Below, piece after piece: positions 6,852-15,764 of a stretch of DNA of 32,600 nt. The position numbers were made by a program, and so were the translations under genes. The stretch is taken from positions 1 through 32,600 of the forward strand of contig JAUIBH010000034.1 in assembly GCA_030427985.1 (NCBI GenBank), in the 5' to 3' direction. Source of the DNA: Bacteroidia bacterium (lineage in GTDB: Bacteria; Bacteroidota; Bacteroidia; Flavobacteriales; Flavobacteriaceae). Positions within the stretch are counted from its first letter, which is position 1. Each line of letters begins with the position of its first letter. Below the pieces are notes generated by a model, which was not told the origin of the DNA, searched no databases, and saw only the letters and a list, made by a program, of their open reading frames with translations.

Positions 6852-8135
6852 ATGATAACGTCTACACCCCTTCCAAAACTTAAGGTATTTGCCATACTCC
6901 CTGTGGCTGCTTTATTTGCAGCCTCATGTGGATCGTATCAGCAAGCCTCATATTATGATGATGGCATCTATTCCAATGCCAACAGAACGGTTTATGTAGA
7001 AAAAAAATCTGCAGAAGCTGTTCGTATTGAAGAACAAGAAAGCAACCTTTACGGTGACTACTTTGGTGATAAGGCTAATGAATATGGAGAAATTCTTGAT
7101 GAGGAGATTTTCACCGATGTTGACAGCTATTCCAGCCAAAACCCAAATGACAGCATTCCTTATGGTGAACAAACCGATTATTTTGCCTACAACAACACCT
7201 ATAATGGTAATCCCGGATGGGGCGACAATCCTACTAGCCTAAGCATCAATGTCTATGACAATTGGGGTTGGGGCGGCTACTATGGCTGGAACAACCCTTA
7301 CTGGGGCTTTGGCTATGGCTGGGGTGGTTACCCCTACTACAATTGGGGGTGGGGATGGAACAATCCTTGGAGATGGAACCGCTGGGGCTGGGGTGGCTAC
7401 TACGGTGGTTGGAACAGTCCATATTGGGGCTGGGGCTATGCCGGCTATTGGGGCTGGGGAGGCTACTACAACTACGGTTGGAGACCCTATTATTATAACA
7501 ATTACTATGGAAGAAACTATGCCTACAGTCGCGGACGTAGAGGCTATTCCTCTTCCACAATTCCGGGCACCTCGCTTCGAGGAAGGTCCAACTTAGCCTC
7601 TAGAACAAGTGGATACTCCTCCAGATACAGAACAGACAGTGGTCGTTCCAATAGATCCGTTGGGGCTTCCAGAACATCCCGATCGTACAGTGGCGGAACA
7701 ACGGCCAGAAGAGCAGTTAGTGCAGACGCCATTGCAAGAAATAGAAATTACAGAACTAGTAGAAGTACCCGTACTTCTCCCAACTATAGCGGTAGTTCCA
7801 GAAGCTATCGTTCATATGGCACCTCGCCTTCATCCAGAAGTAGCAGAACTTATAGTAGGAGCGGCTCAGTGAACAGAAGTTCCTCTTCTCCAACATACCG
7901 AAGCTCTGGTAGAAGCACTAGAAGCTACAGATCTACGCCAAGGACCTCGGCTCCGAGCAGAAGCAACTATAGCAGACCTTCAAGAAGCAATTCCTCTAGA
8001 AGCTACAGCAGCGGCTCTAGAAGTTCCAGCAGTAGCAGGGGAAGTTTTAGAAGTTCTGGCGGTAGCTCCAGAAGCTCCGGTGGTGCAAGCAGAGGTGGAT
8101 CTTCCAGATCAGGAAGAGGTAACGGAAGAAACTAA
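6852..8135 (+). CDS. Low-complexity lipoprotein: Trp/Gly/Tyr-rich middle, Ser/Arg-rich tail
   Basis: 427 residues from the ATG at 6852. The frame is open back to 6738, but that part overlaps proS and would bury the signal sequence. The lipobox AASC places the acylated Cys at residue 26. After an acidic segment (about 50-120) comes a block of WGWGGYYGWNNPYWG-like repeats (137-224) of almost only Trp, Gly, Tyr, Asn and Pro, then about 200 residues of Ser/Arg with Tyr, Gly and Thr (227-427). Both parts are probably disordered. It should be anchored in the outer membrane with the aromatic block forming a sticky or self-associating region and the basic tail able to bind polyanions; that is inference. 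The OmpP1-type barrel gene follows after 39 bases, so the two are likely cotranscribed. No function is known to me. Confidence 0.85.
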   Translation: MITSTPLPKLKVFAILPVAALFAASCGSYQQASYYDDGIYSNANRTVYVEKKSAEAVRIEEQESNLYGDYFGDKANEYGEILDEEIFTDVDSYSSQNPNDSIPYGEQTDYFAYNNTYNGNPGWGDNPTSLSINVYDNWGWGGYYGWNNPYWGFGYGWGGYPYYNWGWGWNNPWRWNRWGWGGYYGGWNSPYWGWGYAGYWGWGGYYNYGWRPYYYNNYYGRNYAYSRGRRGYSSSTIPGTSLRGRSNLASRTSGYSSRYRTDSGRSNRSVGASRTSRSYSGGTTARRAVSADAIARNRNYRTSRSTRTSPNYSGSSRSYRSYGTSPSSRSSRTYSRSGSVNRSSSSPTYRSSGRSTRSYRSTPRTSAPSRSNYSRPSRSNSSRSYSSGSRSSSSSRGSFRSSGGSSRSSGGASRGGSSRSGRGNGRN

Positions 8136-8174
8136 AATTCCTTTAAAATTTATCGTAAAACTAAATCTCGGGAA

Positions 8175-9674
8175 ATGAAACGAATTTCAACTTTCATCAT
8201 GGTATTGGTATGCACTTACGCAAGTGCCCAGAACATAGATGATGTACTTAGATACAGCTCGGAAGATATTATAGGAACAGCACGATTTCAAGCTATGAGC
8301 GGCGCTTTCGGTGCTCTTGGGGGTGACTTGTCCTCTCTCAATATCAACCCTGCCGGTTCTGCCGTCTTTAACTATAGCGAATTTAGCGTAACAGGATCTA
8401 ATTACCACAGAAACAATGATGCCCTGTTCGGAAACAATGTCCGAAACACCACCATCAACTCATTAGAACTTAACCAAGTAGGGGGAGTTTTCGTTTTTAG
8501 ATCCAACAACAGTCCATGGAAAAAAATTGCGCTCGCCTTTAATTATGATATGGTCCAGAATTTTGACAATGAATTTTTTGCCACAGGAAATACCGCACTG
8601 GGCATAGACAATTACTTTTTAAACTTTGCTGATGGTGAACCTTTGGGTCCACTCCGTGTGCAGCAAGGCGAATACATTGAAGATGCGTATTTGGACATTG
8701 GATCAAGCCTCGGCTTTGGGGCACAGCAAGCCTTTTTGGGCTTTCAGGCAGGTCTTATTGAGCCTACTGAGGATGACGATGCCAACACGTCTTACTTTTC
8801 CAATGCTGCCTATAGCAATGTGCGTCAAGAGTACTTACGAAGCACATCAGGGTATAACAGTAAATTTACCCTGAACTTTGCTAGTCAATATGAAGAAAAT
8901 TTCTATTTGGGCGCATCATTGAACTTTCACACGGTTCTCTATGACCGGATAACTTTTTTGGATGAAGATGGGTATGATCAAGATTCCCCGGTTCAATTTA
9001 CCTCTTTTGACAACCTATTGCATACTGAAGGTTACGGGTTCTCATTTAGTTTGGGGGGCATTGCAAAACTGAACGAAAGTGTTCGTTTAGGCGGTAGTTA
9101 CCAATCCCCCACTTGGTATGAACTGACGGATGATTTTTCACAACGTATTAACTCCAGTTTGGCTGTTTCCGATATCAATTTCATAGACTTTGGTATTGTA
9201 AACCTATATGAGCGATACCGAATTAAAACTCCCGGAAAACTTAACGGAAGTCTTGCCGTTGTTTTTGGGGAGGATGGCCTGCTGAGTTTTGATTATGGTT
9301 ACCAAGATATGTCGCAAGCAGAGCTTCGGCCTACGTCGGACCCTAATTTTTCTGCTGAAAATGATTTCATCGCCGATGCACTGGGCGTCATAAACACTTA
9401 TAGATTGGGAGGTGAGATTAGATTAGATCAAGTAAGTCTTCGAGGTGGTTATCGTTTTGAAAGCAGCCCCTATGAAAGTGGAGATATTGTGGGTGATCTT
9501 AATGGTTTCTCCGGAGGTATTGGTTATAGTTTTGGTGGAAGTCGATTGGATTTGGCTTTCAGTAGAACAGAACAGGATGTAAACACTTTCCTTTTTGATT
9601 CGGGTATAAACAGTGCCGCTATGGTGAATCGCATAAACACCAATATTTCATTGGGCTACACCATGAAGTTCTAA
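8175..9674 (+). CDS. OmpP1/FadL/TodX-family outer-membrane transport protein
   Basis: 499 residues with a Sec signal peptide (cleavage probably after TYASA, residue 18), then NIDDVLRYSSEDIIGTARFQ and GALGGDLSSLNINPAGSAVF, the hallmark N-terminal hatch region of the Bacteroidota branch of the OMPP1/FadL/TodX family, often labelled hemin receptor. The rest alternates polar and aromatic residues as amphipathic strands and ends with a typical barrel strand, INTNISLGYTMKF. FadL-type barrels move hydrophobic compounds across the outer membrane; the substrate cannot be read here and the hemin label is poorly founded. The gene follows the low-complexity lipoprotein in an apparent two-gene unit and is closed by a terminator. 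Confidence 0.92.
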   Translation: MKRISTFIMVLVCTYASAQNIDDVLRYSSEDIIGTARFQAMSGAFGALGGDLSSLNINPAGSAVFNYSEFSVTGSNYHRNNDALFGNNVRNTTINSLELNQVGGVFVFRSNNSPWKKIALAFNYDMVQNFDNEFFATGNTALGIDNYFLNFADGEPLGPLRVQQGEYIEDAYLDIGSSLGFGAQQAFLGFQAGLIEPTEDDDANTSYFSNAAYSNVRQEYLRSTSGYNSKFTLNFASQYEENFYLGASLNFHTVLYDRITFLDEDGYDQDSPVQFTSFDNLLHTEGYGFSFSLGGIAKLNESVRLGGSYQSPTWYELTDDFSQRINSSLAVSDINFIDFGIVNLYERYRIKTPGKLNGSLAVVFGEDGLLSFDYGYQDMSQAELRPTSDPNFSAENDFIADALGVINTYRLGGEIRLDQVSLRGGYRFESSPYESGDIVGDLNGFSGGIGYSFGGSRLDLAFSRTEQDVNTFLFDSGINSAAMVNRINTNISLGYTMKF

Positions 9675-9693
9675 CATTAAAAAATAAAAAAGT

Positions 9694-9724
9694 AAAGGTC
9701 GGACGAAGTTCCGGCCTTTTTTGT
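9694..9724. terminator. Bidirectional terminator between convergent genes
   Basis: AAGGTCGGA and TCCGGCCTT form a 9-bp stem (one G:T pair) around CGAAGT, with T runs on both strands. It ends the OmpP1-type gene and the minus-strand T9SS cargo gene that stops at 9734. Confidence 0.85.
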
Positions 9725-9733
9725 GGCCAAATT

Positions 9734-11167
9734 TTATCGAACCAAAGAAAAGTGCCTTCGCACAGAACGCGCGACAATAACACCACTGTCGTCACGCTCA
9801 TATTCCAATCGGAACCAATAATCCGAAGAAGGTAAATCCCTACCATTGAACGTACCATCCCAACCCAAAGCGGGGTTCAGCTCCTTCAATAATTTTCCAT
9901 AGCGATCAAAAATATAAATGACAGGGTCCGTAAGCCTTTCTATGCCATAAACATTCCAATTATCATGTACTCCATCACCATTTGGAGTAAAAAACTTGGG
10001 ATAACCCACCACCAAAAACTGACTGGTCAAGGTCCCACATCCATTTTTATCGTTAACGGTAACCTCATTCAAGCCCGGTGGCACATCTGGAAATACGGGA
10101 TCATCCTGAAAATCCCCTCCATTAATGGCATATTCATAATCACTATTGCCTTCCACAATAAATTCAACACTATAAGGATCAGATTGATTGCTGGTTTCAA
10201 GATCTATTATTACGATATCCTCCAGAACGGGTTCTCCATGGAAGGTGATTAGAATATCATCAGAATAAATTTGCCCTGAGTTGTTTTCAATGGAAACAAA
10301 ATAACGTCCTGAGTTTGGACTTGATACCGTATACTCTGTTTCACCAGAACCGCTGGCCAAAATTTGGTCAATGGTACCATCATCATCGGTATCCACAGAC
10401 CAAGTAATATTAGAAATATTGGGTCCTGCCGGAGAATTCAATGCACTGAGCGCAATATCAGGGTCACCTTCGCAGGCCACAATGTCCAATCCTAAAAATT
10501 CATCACGAAGCGTACAGTCCAAAGCATTGTTCTGATCGGCATCTACGGAGCTTCCGGTAAAGGTCAACTCAAAAGATTCAGGATCATCATCAAAATTGGT
10601 GTTATAATTATTGATATAGAGATAATAAACCTCTCCTGCTGTCACATCCAACCATTCATCATAGGTATTTTGGCTACCTATCAAAAAAGGAGCTCCCTCC
10701 TGGCCATTTTCGGGATTTACACCAATCCCAGTAAAACTTGTGTTGTTCACCTCATAATTACACCGAATGGGTTGGGCGCTTCCATCCCCAATAATGGTAC
10801 AAAACGTTTGCCCTGAGGTTTCATCAAAAGGTCCGTACACAGCAAAATCCCATTCTGCAGTTATAATTCCTGTGGGACCAGGAAGGGCTTCAATATCAAA
10901 ACCAATCTGACCATCGGTTCCTGCCCTAAATACATACCATCCTGAATTGTTTTCTATGTTGGCCGAGCTGTTGCTTCCTTTTTCCAAACAACCCGTCTGG
11001 GTGATGACTTCTGGGTCAAAATCATCAATATCACCGCCACCGTCTGTAGTTCCAATAATAGGAGCATCTGCACAAACGGGTATGGCCGTTCTACAATCTG
11101 GGGAGTTTTGAGCGCTGGCTGCAAGGGAGAATAGTAATAAACAGATAGCGCTAAATAGAGCTCTCAT
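9734..11167 (-). CDS. T9SS type B cargo protein (CHU_C sorting domain), shorter paralogue
   Basis: 477 residues with a signal peptide ending ASA-Q (about residue 19). The N-terminal domain contains AIPVCADAPIIGTTDGGG, a GCLE motif and WYVFRAGTDGQIGFDIEA, a beta-rich domain seen at the head of many flavobacterial T9SS proteins; it is followed by Ig/PKD-like segments. The last 85 residues are a type B sorting domain (gliding motility-associated C-terminal, CHU_C): FTPNGDGVHDNWNVYGIE, VIYIFDRYGKLLKEL, GWDGTFNGRDLPSSDYWF and a basic end HFSLVR. The protein should cross the inner membrane by Sec and the outer membrane by the type IX system, and may be attached to the surface. No enzymatic domain is visible, so adhesion or matrix roles are plausible. 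The longer paralogue lies 114 bases upstream, same strand. Confidence 0.93.
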   Translation of the reverse strand: MRALFSAICLLLFSLAASAQNSPDCRTAIPVCADAPIIGTTDGGGDIDDFDPEVITQTGCLEKGSNSSANIENNSGWYVFRAGTDGQIGFDIEALPGPTGIITAEWDFAVYGPFDETSGQTFCTIIGDGSAQPIRCNYEVNNTSFTGIGVNPENGQEGAPFLIGSQNTYDEWLDVTAGEVYYLYINNYNTNFDDDPESFELTFTGSSVDADQNNALDCTLRDEFLGLDIVACEGDPDIALSALNSPAGPNISNITWSVDTDDDGTIDQILASGSGETEYTVSSPNSGRYFVSIENNSGQIYSDDILITFHGEPVLEDIVIIDLETSNQSDPYSVEFIVEGNSDYEYAINGGDFQDDPVFPDVPPGLNEVTVNDKNGCGTLTSQFLVVGYPKFFTPNGDGVHDNWNVYGIERLTDPVIYIFDRYGKLLKELNPALGWDGTFNGRDLPSSDYWFRLEYERDDSGVIVARSVRRHFSLVR

Positions 11168-11281
11168 AGAATTTTGGGGCTAAAGGTTATTCTACAATCT
11201 AACCTGTATAACTCCAATAACCACTGTTTTAGTATGCATTGAACGAAAAAATATGCTGTTAATCGACAAAATGCATGTTGC

Positions 11282-13093
11282 TTATCGAACCAATGAAAAA
11301 TGACTTTGAAGGTACTTGGCATTGACCCGATTTCCATTATCATCCACATAGGACAATTTAAACCAATAATCGGTAGAAGGAAGTGGTTGCCCATTAAGGC
11401 TTCCATCCCAACCAGCATCAGATTCGGTCATTTGTTTGATCAATTTGCCATAGCGGTCATATATGGTCACAATGGGAGAATTGAGTTCCGATAATCCATC
11501 AATATGCCAGCTTTCATTAAGGACATCTCCATTTGGTGAAAAAGAGGTCAAAAAGCCAACCACAACAATTTCGTCCTGAATTTCACCACAGCCGTAAACA
11601 TCACGCAAGTATACTTTGTGGTCACCCGGAGCAACACCTTCAAAAATGTTGCTGGATTGATAAGCACCATCATCCATCCGATATTCCAAGTTTGTGTTGT
11701 TTCCTTCCGTAATTATGGTAACAATATTGTTGCTACGCAAATCTTGCACATCAATAGATACATCAGCAATACTGGGCAGAGTAGAGATACTTACGGCGAC
11801 CATTTTACTGGTTTCACAGGACGAGCCACTGGAAGAATTCGTCGCTGTTAATGTGTACTCACCTTCATTGGACACCATAATGGAAGGAGTTTGCTCCCCA
11901 GTGCTCCACTCATACGTGTAGGCTGGATTGGGCATGGTTTCCCCAATTTCAACGTAGCCCATGCTTTCACAAATAACCGCTTCTTCCGAAAAAGTAAGCT
12001 CAGGAGTTTCAATGGCATCTAAAATAAAATTTTGGGAAGCATCAAAACAATCTGGGTTGGCCAACGAAGTGGTCCTGACATAAATTGTTTCTTGACCAAA
12101 TCCTTTCTCATACTGTTTTTGCAACGGATTGATACCCAAATTAGCATCGGCCTGGGAGCTGTGGTAACTCACCACAAAATCATCTGGACTTTGAGAGCCC
12201 AGAGCTTCCGCATCTTTGGCAGCAAGGTCAAAAATTGTATCCGGAACATGGCAAAAAACCGCATCTGTCATAGTCTCAGTAACAGGTACGGGGGTAAACC
12301 CAACTTGAACATCACTAATAATCGTCTCCATTCCCGTAGAGACCACCACACGATATTGGGCTGACTCAGGAACTGTATATGTAGCTGAAGTAACCCCAGA
12401 AATGAGCTGGAATCCACTCCCTGTATCGCTGTACCACTCATAGCTCATCGCTCCCGAGGTAGTAGCATCCAAAACAACAGTCTCGTTCTCACAAGCGGCT
12501 ATGGGTGGACCCAAAAGGTTATTGATGATGGAACAATCCAACGCATCTGTTGGGTGGTCAACCCAAATATCTCCCGTAAACTGAATGGAAAAACCGGAGT
12601 TTACATTGCTGAAATTATTGATGAAGAGATAATAATCCTCTCCAGCGTTCACTTCGAGCCAATCTTCATAATGCACCGAGTCCTCATCTCCCGTTGGGTC
12701 TTCTCCTACCCCAATAAAGCTTTTGTTTTCACTGTTGTCGAAAAAATTACAGCGGATAGGTTCCCCTAAACTATTGCAATCAGTAGCACGATACAAAGCA
12801 AAATCCCAGTCTTCATTACTGTTATGTCCAATATTAAACCCCAATTGACCAGAAGCGGCCGTTCTAAATCTATACCAAGCCGAGTTGGATTCAATGGCCC
12901 CGGATAAGGTCTGCTCCAAGCACCCACTAGAAGCGGCGCCATTAAAATCATCAGCACCAAAACCATTGGTTCCCCCATTAATGGGCGTATTACTACAAAT
13001 AGGTATAGCATTGCCGCATTCTTGGGAAACTTGTGCATGCGAAAATTGCCAGAAGAGGCAAAAGAGTAAAGTTCCAGTAACCAATTTTACCAT
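11282..13093 (-). CDS. T9SS type B cargo protein (CHU_C sorting domain), longer paralogue
   Basis: 603 residues with a signal peptide ending FSHA-Q (about residue 20). The N-terminal domain matches its neighbour: AIPICSNTPINGGTNG, GCLE, SAWYRFRTAASGQLGFNI and DYYLFINNF. Next come an Ig-like segment (YEWYSDTGSG to YRVVVS), a middle region with VPDTIFDLAAKDAEALGS, a second PKD/Ig-like segment (YTYEWSTGEQTPSI) and the C-terminal sorting domain, FSPNGDVLNESWHIDG, VTIYDRYGKLIKQM, GWDGSLNGQPLPSTDYWFKL, HFSLVR. The usual turn FTPNGDGxND has lost its second Gly. It is the promoter-proximal gene of the pair and the two probably arose by tandem duplication with later gain or loss of middle domains. Adhesin-like surface role inferred; no catalytic motif seen. 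Confidence 0.93.
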   Translation of the reverse strand: MVKLVTGTLLFCLFWQFSHAQVSQECGNAIPICSNTPINGGTNGFGADDFNGAASSGCLEQTLSGAIESNSAWYRFRTAASGQLGFNIGHNSNEDWDFALYRATDCNSLGEPIRCNFFDNSENKSFIGVGEDPTGDEDSVHYEDWLEVNAGEDYYLFINNFSNVNSGFSIQFTGDIWVDHPTDALDCSIINNLLGPPIAACENETVVLDATTSGAMSYEWYSDTGSGFQLISGVTSATYTVPESAQYRVVVSTGMETIISDVQVGFTPVPVTETMTDAVFCHVPDTIFDLAAKDAEALGSQSPDDFVVSYHSSQADANLGINPLQKQYEKGFGQETIYVRTTSLANPDCFDASQNFILDAIETPELTFSEEAVICESMGYVEIGETMPNPAYTYEWSTGEQTPSIMVSNEGEYTLTATNSSSGSSCETSKMVAVSISTLPSIADVSIDVQDLRSNNIVTIITEGNNTNLEYRMDDGAYQSSNIFEGVAPGDHKVYLRDVYGCGEIQDEIVVVGFLTSFSPNGDVLNESWHIDGLSELNSPIVTIYDRYGKLIKQMTESDAGWDGSLNGQPLPSTDYWFKLSYVDDNGNRVNAKYLQSHFSLVR

Positions 13094-13117
13094 AAAAGAC
13101 TGTAGGTTTGGGCATTA

Positions 13118-13146
13118 TAAAAGTAGCAACGCCATTGCCTTAACAA
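13118..13146 (-). promoter_or_regulatory. Promoter of the T9SS cargo pair
   Basis: On the minus strand, TTG (13146-13144), an 18-base spacer and TACTTTTA (13125-13118) fit the Bacteroidota promoter with only the last base off consensus. It would give a leader of about 18 bases before the start at 13093. Confidence 0.5.
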
Positions 13147-13179
13147 TAATTTATGTTGTCAAACCCCGCATACCAGATG

Positions 13180-13207
13180 TTAAATCGTACATTAATGTAT
13201 ATCTTTG
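13180..13207 (+). promoter_or_regulatory. Promoter of the folE-led gene run
   Basis: TTA (13180-13182, one base off TTG), a 17-base spacer and an exact TATCTTTG (13200-13207). The leader to the folE ATG at 13227 would be about 13 bases. It is divergent from the T9SS promoter at 13118-13146, leaving 33 bases between them. Confidence 0.5.
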
Positions 13208-13226
13208 CTGTCTTGAAGAAACAGCG

Positions 13227-13907
13227 ATGAAATTAGAGCAGGCATTGGAAAAACAATATGAGGAAAGAGGCAACGACCATGTTGGCTCTTCAACGGAGAC
13301 CCCAATTAGGGACGATGCTTTTGTATTGAGCGATGAGGAAAAAATCGAACGTATACAAAAAAATGTCCGTGAAATTATGTTGACCCTCGGTCTTGATTTA
13401 GATGACGATAGTCTTGCGGGCACTCCCAAAAGGGTCGCAAAAATGTACGTGAAAGAAGTGTTTGGTGGATTGCATCCAAAGCGCAAACCAGAATCATCCA
13501 CTTTTCAAAACAAATACAAGTACGGCGAAATGTTGGTGGAAAAGAACATCGTGCTCTACTCCACTTGCGAGCACCACTTGTTACCCATTATTGGTAGGGC
13601 GCATATTGCCTATATTTCTAACGGTACGGTGGTTGGACTATCCAAAATGAACCGTGTGGTGGATTATTATGCAAAACGCCCCCAGGTTCAAGAGCGATTG
13701 AACATACAAATCGTAAAAGAGCTCCAACAAGTTCTCGGAACCGAAGATGTGGCATGCGTTATAGATGCCAAGCACCTCTGCGTTAATTCCCGAGGCATTC
13801 GCGATATTGAAAGCAGTACCGTTACCGCAGAATACGGCGGTAAATTCAAGGATGAAGCTATACGAAGGGAATTTTTGGATTACATCAATCTGGATACCGA
13901 CTTTTAA
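13227..13907 (+). CDS. folE: GTP cyclohydrolase I
   Basis: A 226-residue homodecameric enzyme converting GTP to 7,8-dihydroneopterin triphosphate, the first step to folate and, in many bacteria, other pterins and 7-deazaguanines. The zinc and catalytic residues are present: STCEHHLLP with Cys114 and His116/117, and [11 protein letters not shown] with Cys185. Other signatures are [18 protein letters not shown] and [20 protein letters not shown]. The ATG at 13227 is chosen because it follows the promoter at 13180-13207 and gives the usual length; the frame is open back to 12885, but that part is the antisense of the T9SS gene. The N-terminal 35 residues (acidic and charged) are less conserved, as usual. 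cysS starts 14 bases after its stop. Confidence 0.96.
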   Translation: MKLEQALEKQYEERGNDHVGSSTETPIRDDAFVLSDEEKIERIQKNVREIMLTLGLDLDDDSLAGTPKRVAKMYVKEVFGGLHPKRKPESSTFQNKYKYGEMLVEKNIVLYSTCEHHLLPIIGRAHIAYISNGTVVGLSKMNRVVDYYAKRPQVQERLNIQIVKELQQVLGTEDVACVIDAKHLCVNSRGIRDIESSTVTAEYGGKFKDEAIRREFLDYINLDTDF

Positions 13908-13921
13908 CTCCACATTTTTCA

Positions 13922-15403
13922 ATGCAACTTTACAAGGACCAAACCCTTAGAGTACACAATTCACTTACCGGAAAAAAAGAGGTTTTTCAACCCATAAATG
14001 AAGGCCATGTGGGCATGTATGTCTGTGGCCCAACCGTCTACAGCAATGTGCATTTGGGCAATTGCCGTACATTTATGTCCTTCGACATGATTTTCAGGTA
14101 CTTTAAGCATTTGGGGTACAAAGTGCGTTATGTCCGCAATATTACAGATGCCGGACATTTGGAAAATGATGCTGATGATGGCGAGGACAAAATCGCCAAA
14201 AAAGCAAAATTGGAACAAATTGAACCCATGGAAGTGGTGCAACGCTACACTGTGGACTTCCACAATACGCTGCAGCAGTTCAATTTACTACCACCAAGTA
14301 TTGAACCCACCGCTACCGGCCATATTATTGAGCAAATAGAGATTATTAAGGAGATTCTTGAAAAAGGCTATGCCTACGAAGCGAATGGCTCTGTCTATTT
14401 TGACGTGATCAAGTTCAACAAGGACCATGAATACGGCAAACTCAGTGGAAGAAAGTTGGAGGATATGATCGCCAATACCCGAGAGCTTACTGCACAGGAC
14501 GAAAAACGGAATCCACAGGATTTTGCACTTTGGAAAAAAGCTGAACCGCAACATATTATGCGTTGGCCTTCACCTTGGGGCGATGGTTTCCCGGGATGGC
14601 ATTTGGAATGTACGGCCATGAGCACCAAATATTTGGGAGAAACTTTTGACATACATGGTGGTGGAATGGACCTTAAATTTCCGCATCACGAGTGTGAAAT
14701 TGCCCAAGCCGAGGCCAGTACTGGACATGCACCCGTAAAATATTGGTTGCACGCCAACATGTTGACCTTGAATGGCAAGAAAATGTCCAAATCCACGGGA
14801 AATAACATTTACCCTTCAGAAATCATTAGCGGCGACAACGATATTTTGAGTAAGGCCTATTCGCCTGCGGTAGTCCGTTTTTTTATGATGCAGGCCCATT
14901 ACACCAGTATTTTGGACTTGAGCGATGATGCGCTTCAAGCCTCCGAAAAAGGGTATAATCGTTTGATGGAGGCCATGGGTAATCTCGATTCACTCAAAAC
15001 AGGTTCTAAATCTGATTTTGATGTTGCTGGATGGAAGCAGAAATGCTACGATGCCATGAACGATGATTTCAACACACCTATCCTTATAGCACACCTTTTT
15101 GATGCGGTAAAACACATCAACCTAATCAAAGAAGGCAAAGAGAATGTTACCGAAGCGGATAAAACCGAATTGGAAACTACGTTAAAGGCATTTGTGTATG
15201 AGGTGTTGGGCATTGAAAACCAATCCTTGGCCAAAGATGACTCTAATGCCTTGAACGGAGTAATGGAATTATTGATTCAACTTCGTAATGAAGCTCGAGC
15301 CAACAAGGATTTTGCAACTTCCGATAAGATTCGGGATGAACTTACCGCTTTAGGAATTCAACTTAAAGACGGAAAAGAAGGCACCACTTTCAGTATAAAT
15401 TAG
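13922..15403 (+). CDS. cysS: Cysteinyl-tRNA synthetase
   Basis: A 493-residue class I synthetase that attaches cysteine to tRNA-Cys. The first signature is [15 protein letters not shown] with HLGN (44-47) in place of HIGH. The KMSKS loop is at 287-291. Zinc ligands are visible as Cys35 in YVCGPTVY, Cys230 in [10 protein letters not shown] and the His/Glu cluster in [11 protein letters not shown] (252-262). The helical anticodon-binding region fills the last 150 residues. The length is normal. It is the second gene of the folE run, with yidD 18 bases downstream; cysS near folE or lipoprotein genes reflects shared transcription rather than a shared pathway. Start at ATG 13922, with [20 protein letters not shown] as expected for the family. 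Confidence 0.97.
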   Translation: MQLYKDQTLRVHNSLTGKKEVFQPINEGHVGMYVCGPTVYSNVHLGNCRTFMSFDMIFRYFKHLGYKVRYVRNITDAGHLENDADDGEDKIAKKAKLEQIEPMEVVQRYTVDFHNTLQQFNLLPPSIEPTATGHIIEQIEIIKEILEKGYAYEANGSVYFDVIKFNKDHEYGKLSGRKLEDMIANTRELTAQDEKRNPQDFALWKKAEPQHIMRWPSPWGDGFPGWHLECTAMSTKYLGETFDIHGGGMDLKFPHHECEIAQAEASTGHAPVKYWLHANMLTLNGKKMSKSTGNNIYPSEIISGDNDILSKAYSPAVVRFFMMQAHYTSILDLSDDALQASEKGYNRLMEAMGNLDSLKTGSKSDFDVAGWKQKCYDAMNDDFNTPILIAHLFDAVKHINLIKEGKENVTEADKTELETTLKAFVYEVLGIENQSLAKDDSNALNGVMELLIQLRNEARANKDFATSDKIRDELTALGIQLKDGKEGTTFSIN

Positions 15404-15421
15404 AATCTTAAACCGGGAGCA

Positions 15422-15649
15422 ATGTCATTAAAAAAAATTCTTATTGCCCCTTTTGTGTTTTTGGTAAGAGCCTACCAATTGCTCATTTCCCCTTACCTTC
15501 CGGCCACTTGTAGATACAGTCCAACCTGCTCTGCCTACACCTTGGAAGCCTTAAAAAAACACGGTCTTTTTAAAGGAGGTTGGCTTTCCATAAAACGAAT
15601 TGTAAGCTGTAACCCTTGGGGCGGTAGCGGCTATGATCCAGTGCCTTGA
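15422..15649 (+). CDS. yidD: Membrane protein insertion efficiency factor YidD
   Basis: 75 residues, with an N-terminal amphipathic helix, then [18 protein letters not shown] (23-40) and [18 protein letters not shown] (58-75), the diagnostic blocks with three conserved Cys (30, 36, 63). YidD is a small protein on the inner face of the membrane that helps YidC-dependent insertion. In many bacteria it lies beside rnpA and yidC; here it sits between cysS and lgt, an envelope-biogenesis setting I recall as common in Flavobacteriaceae. The start [11 protein letters not shown] follows cysS by 18 bases. Complete by length. Confidence 0.96.
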   Translation: MSLKKILIAPFVFLVRAYQLLISPYLPATCRYSPTCSAYTLEALKKHGLFKGGWLSIKRIVSCNPWGGSGYDPVP

Positions 15650-15651
15650 TA

Positions 15652-15685
15652 AGTACAAGTTCAAGTGCAAGCTTCAAGTTCAAAA
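15652..15685 (+). repeat. Degenerate CAAGTTCAAG-type intergenic repeat
   Basis: The 115-base yidD-lgt gap opens with CAAGTTCAAG, GCAAGCTTCAAGTTCAAA. The same words in the same order, slightly altered, recur at 22272-22308 (AAGTTCAAACTCAAGC ... CCAAGTTCAAAT). It looks like a dispersed decaying repeat rather than a regulatory site. The rest of the gap (15686-15764) shows no promoter of the TAnnTTTG type. Confidence 0.5.
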
Positions 15686-15764
15686 TGGTTAACAGGGACC
15701 AAAAATCCAACAAACCAACTGCCCAACCGCTCAAAGTAGTTATATTAGTCCAAAATTTATACAG

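Noticed and set aside
7246..7596. Alternative frames in the Trp/Gly-rich part of the lipoprotein gene
   Set aside because: Low-complexity codons (GGC, TGG, TAC) rarely give stops in any frame; only the frame with signal peptide and lipobox is credible.
12885..13226. 114-codon N-terminal extension of folE
   Set aside because: It overlaps the T9SS gene on the opposite strand and the divergent promoters; FolE of normal length starts at 13227 right after a promoter.
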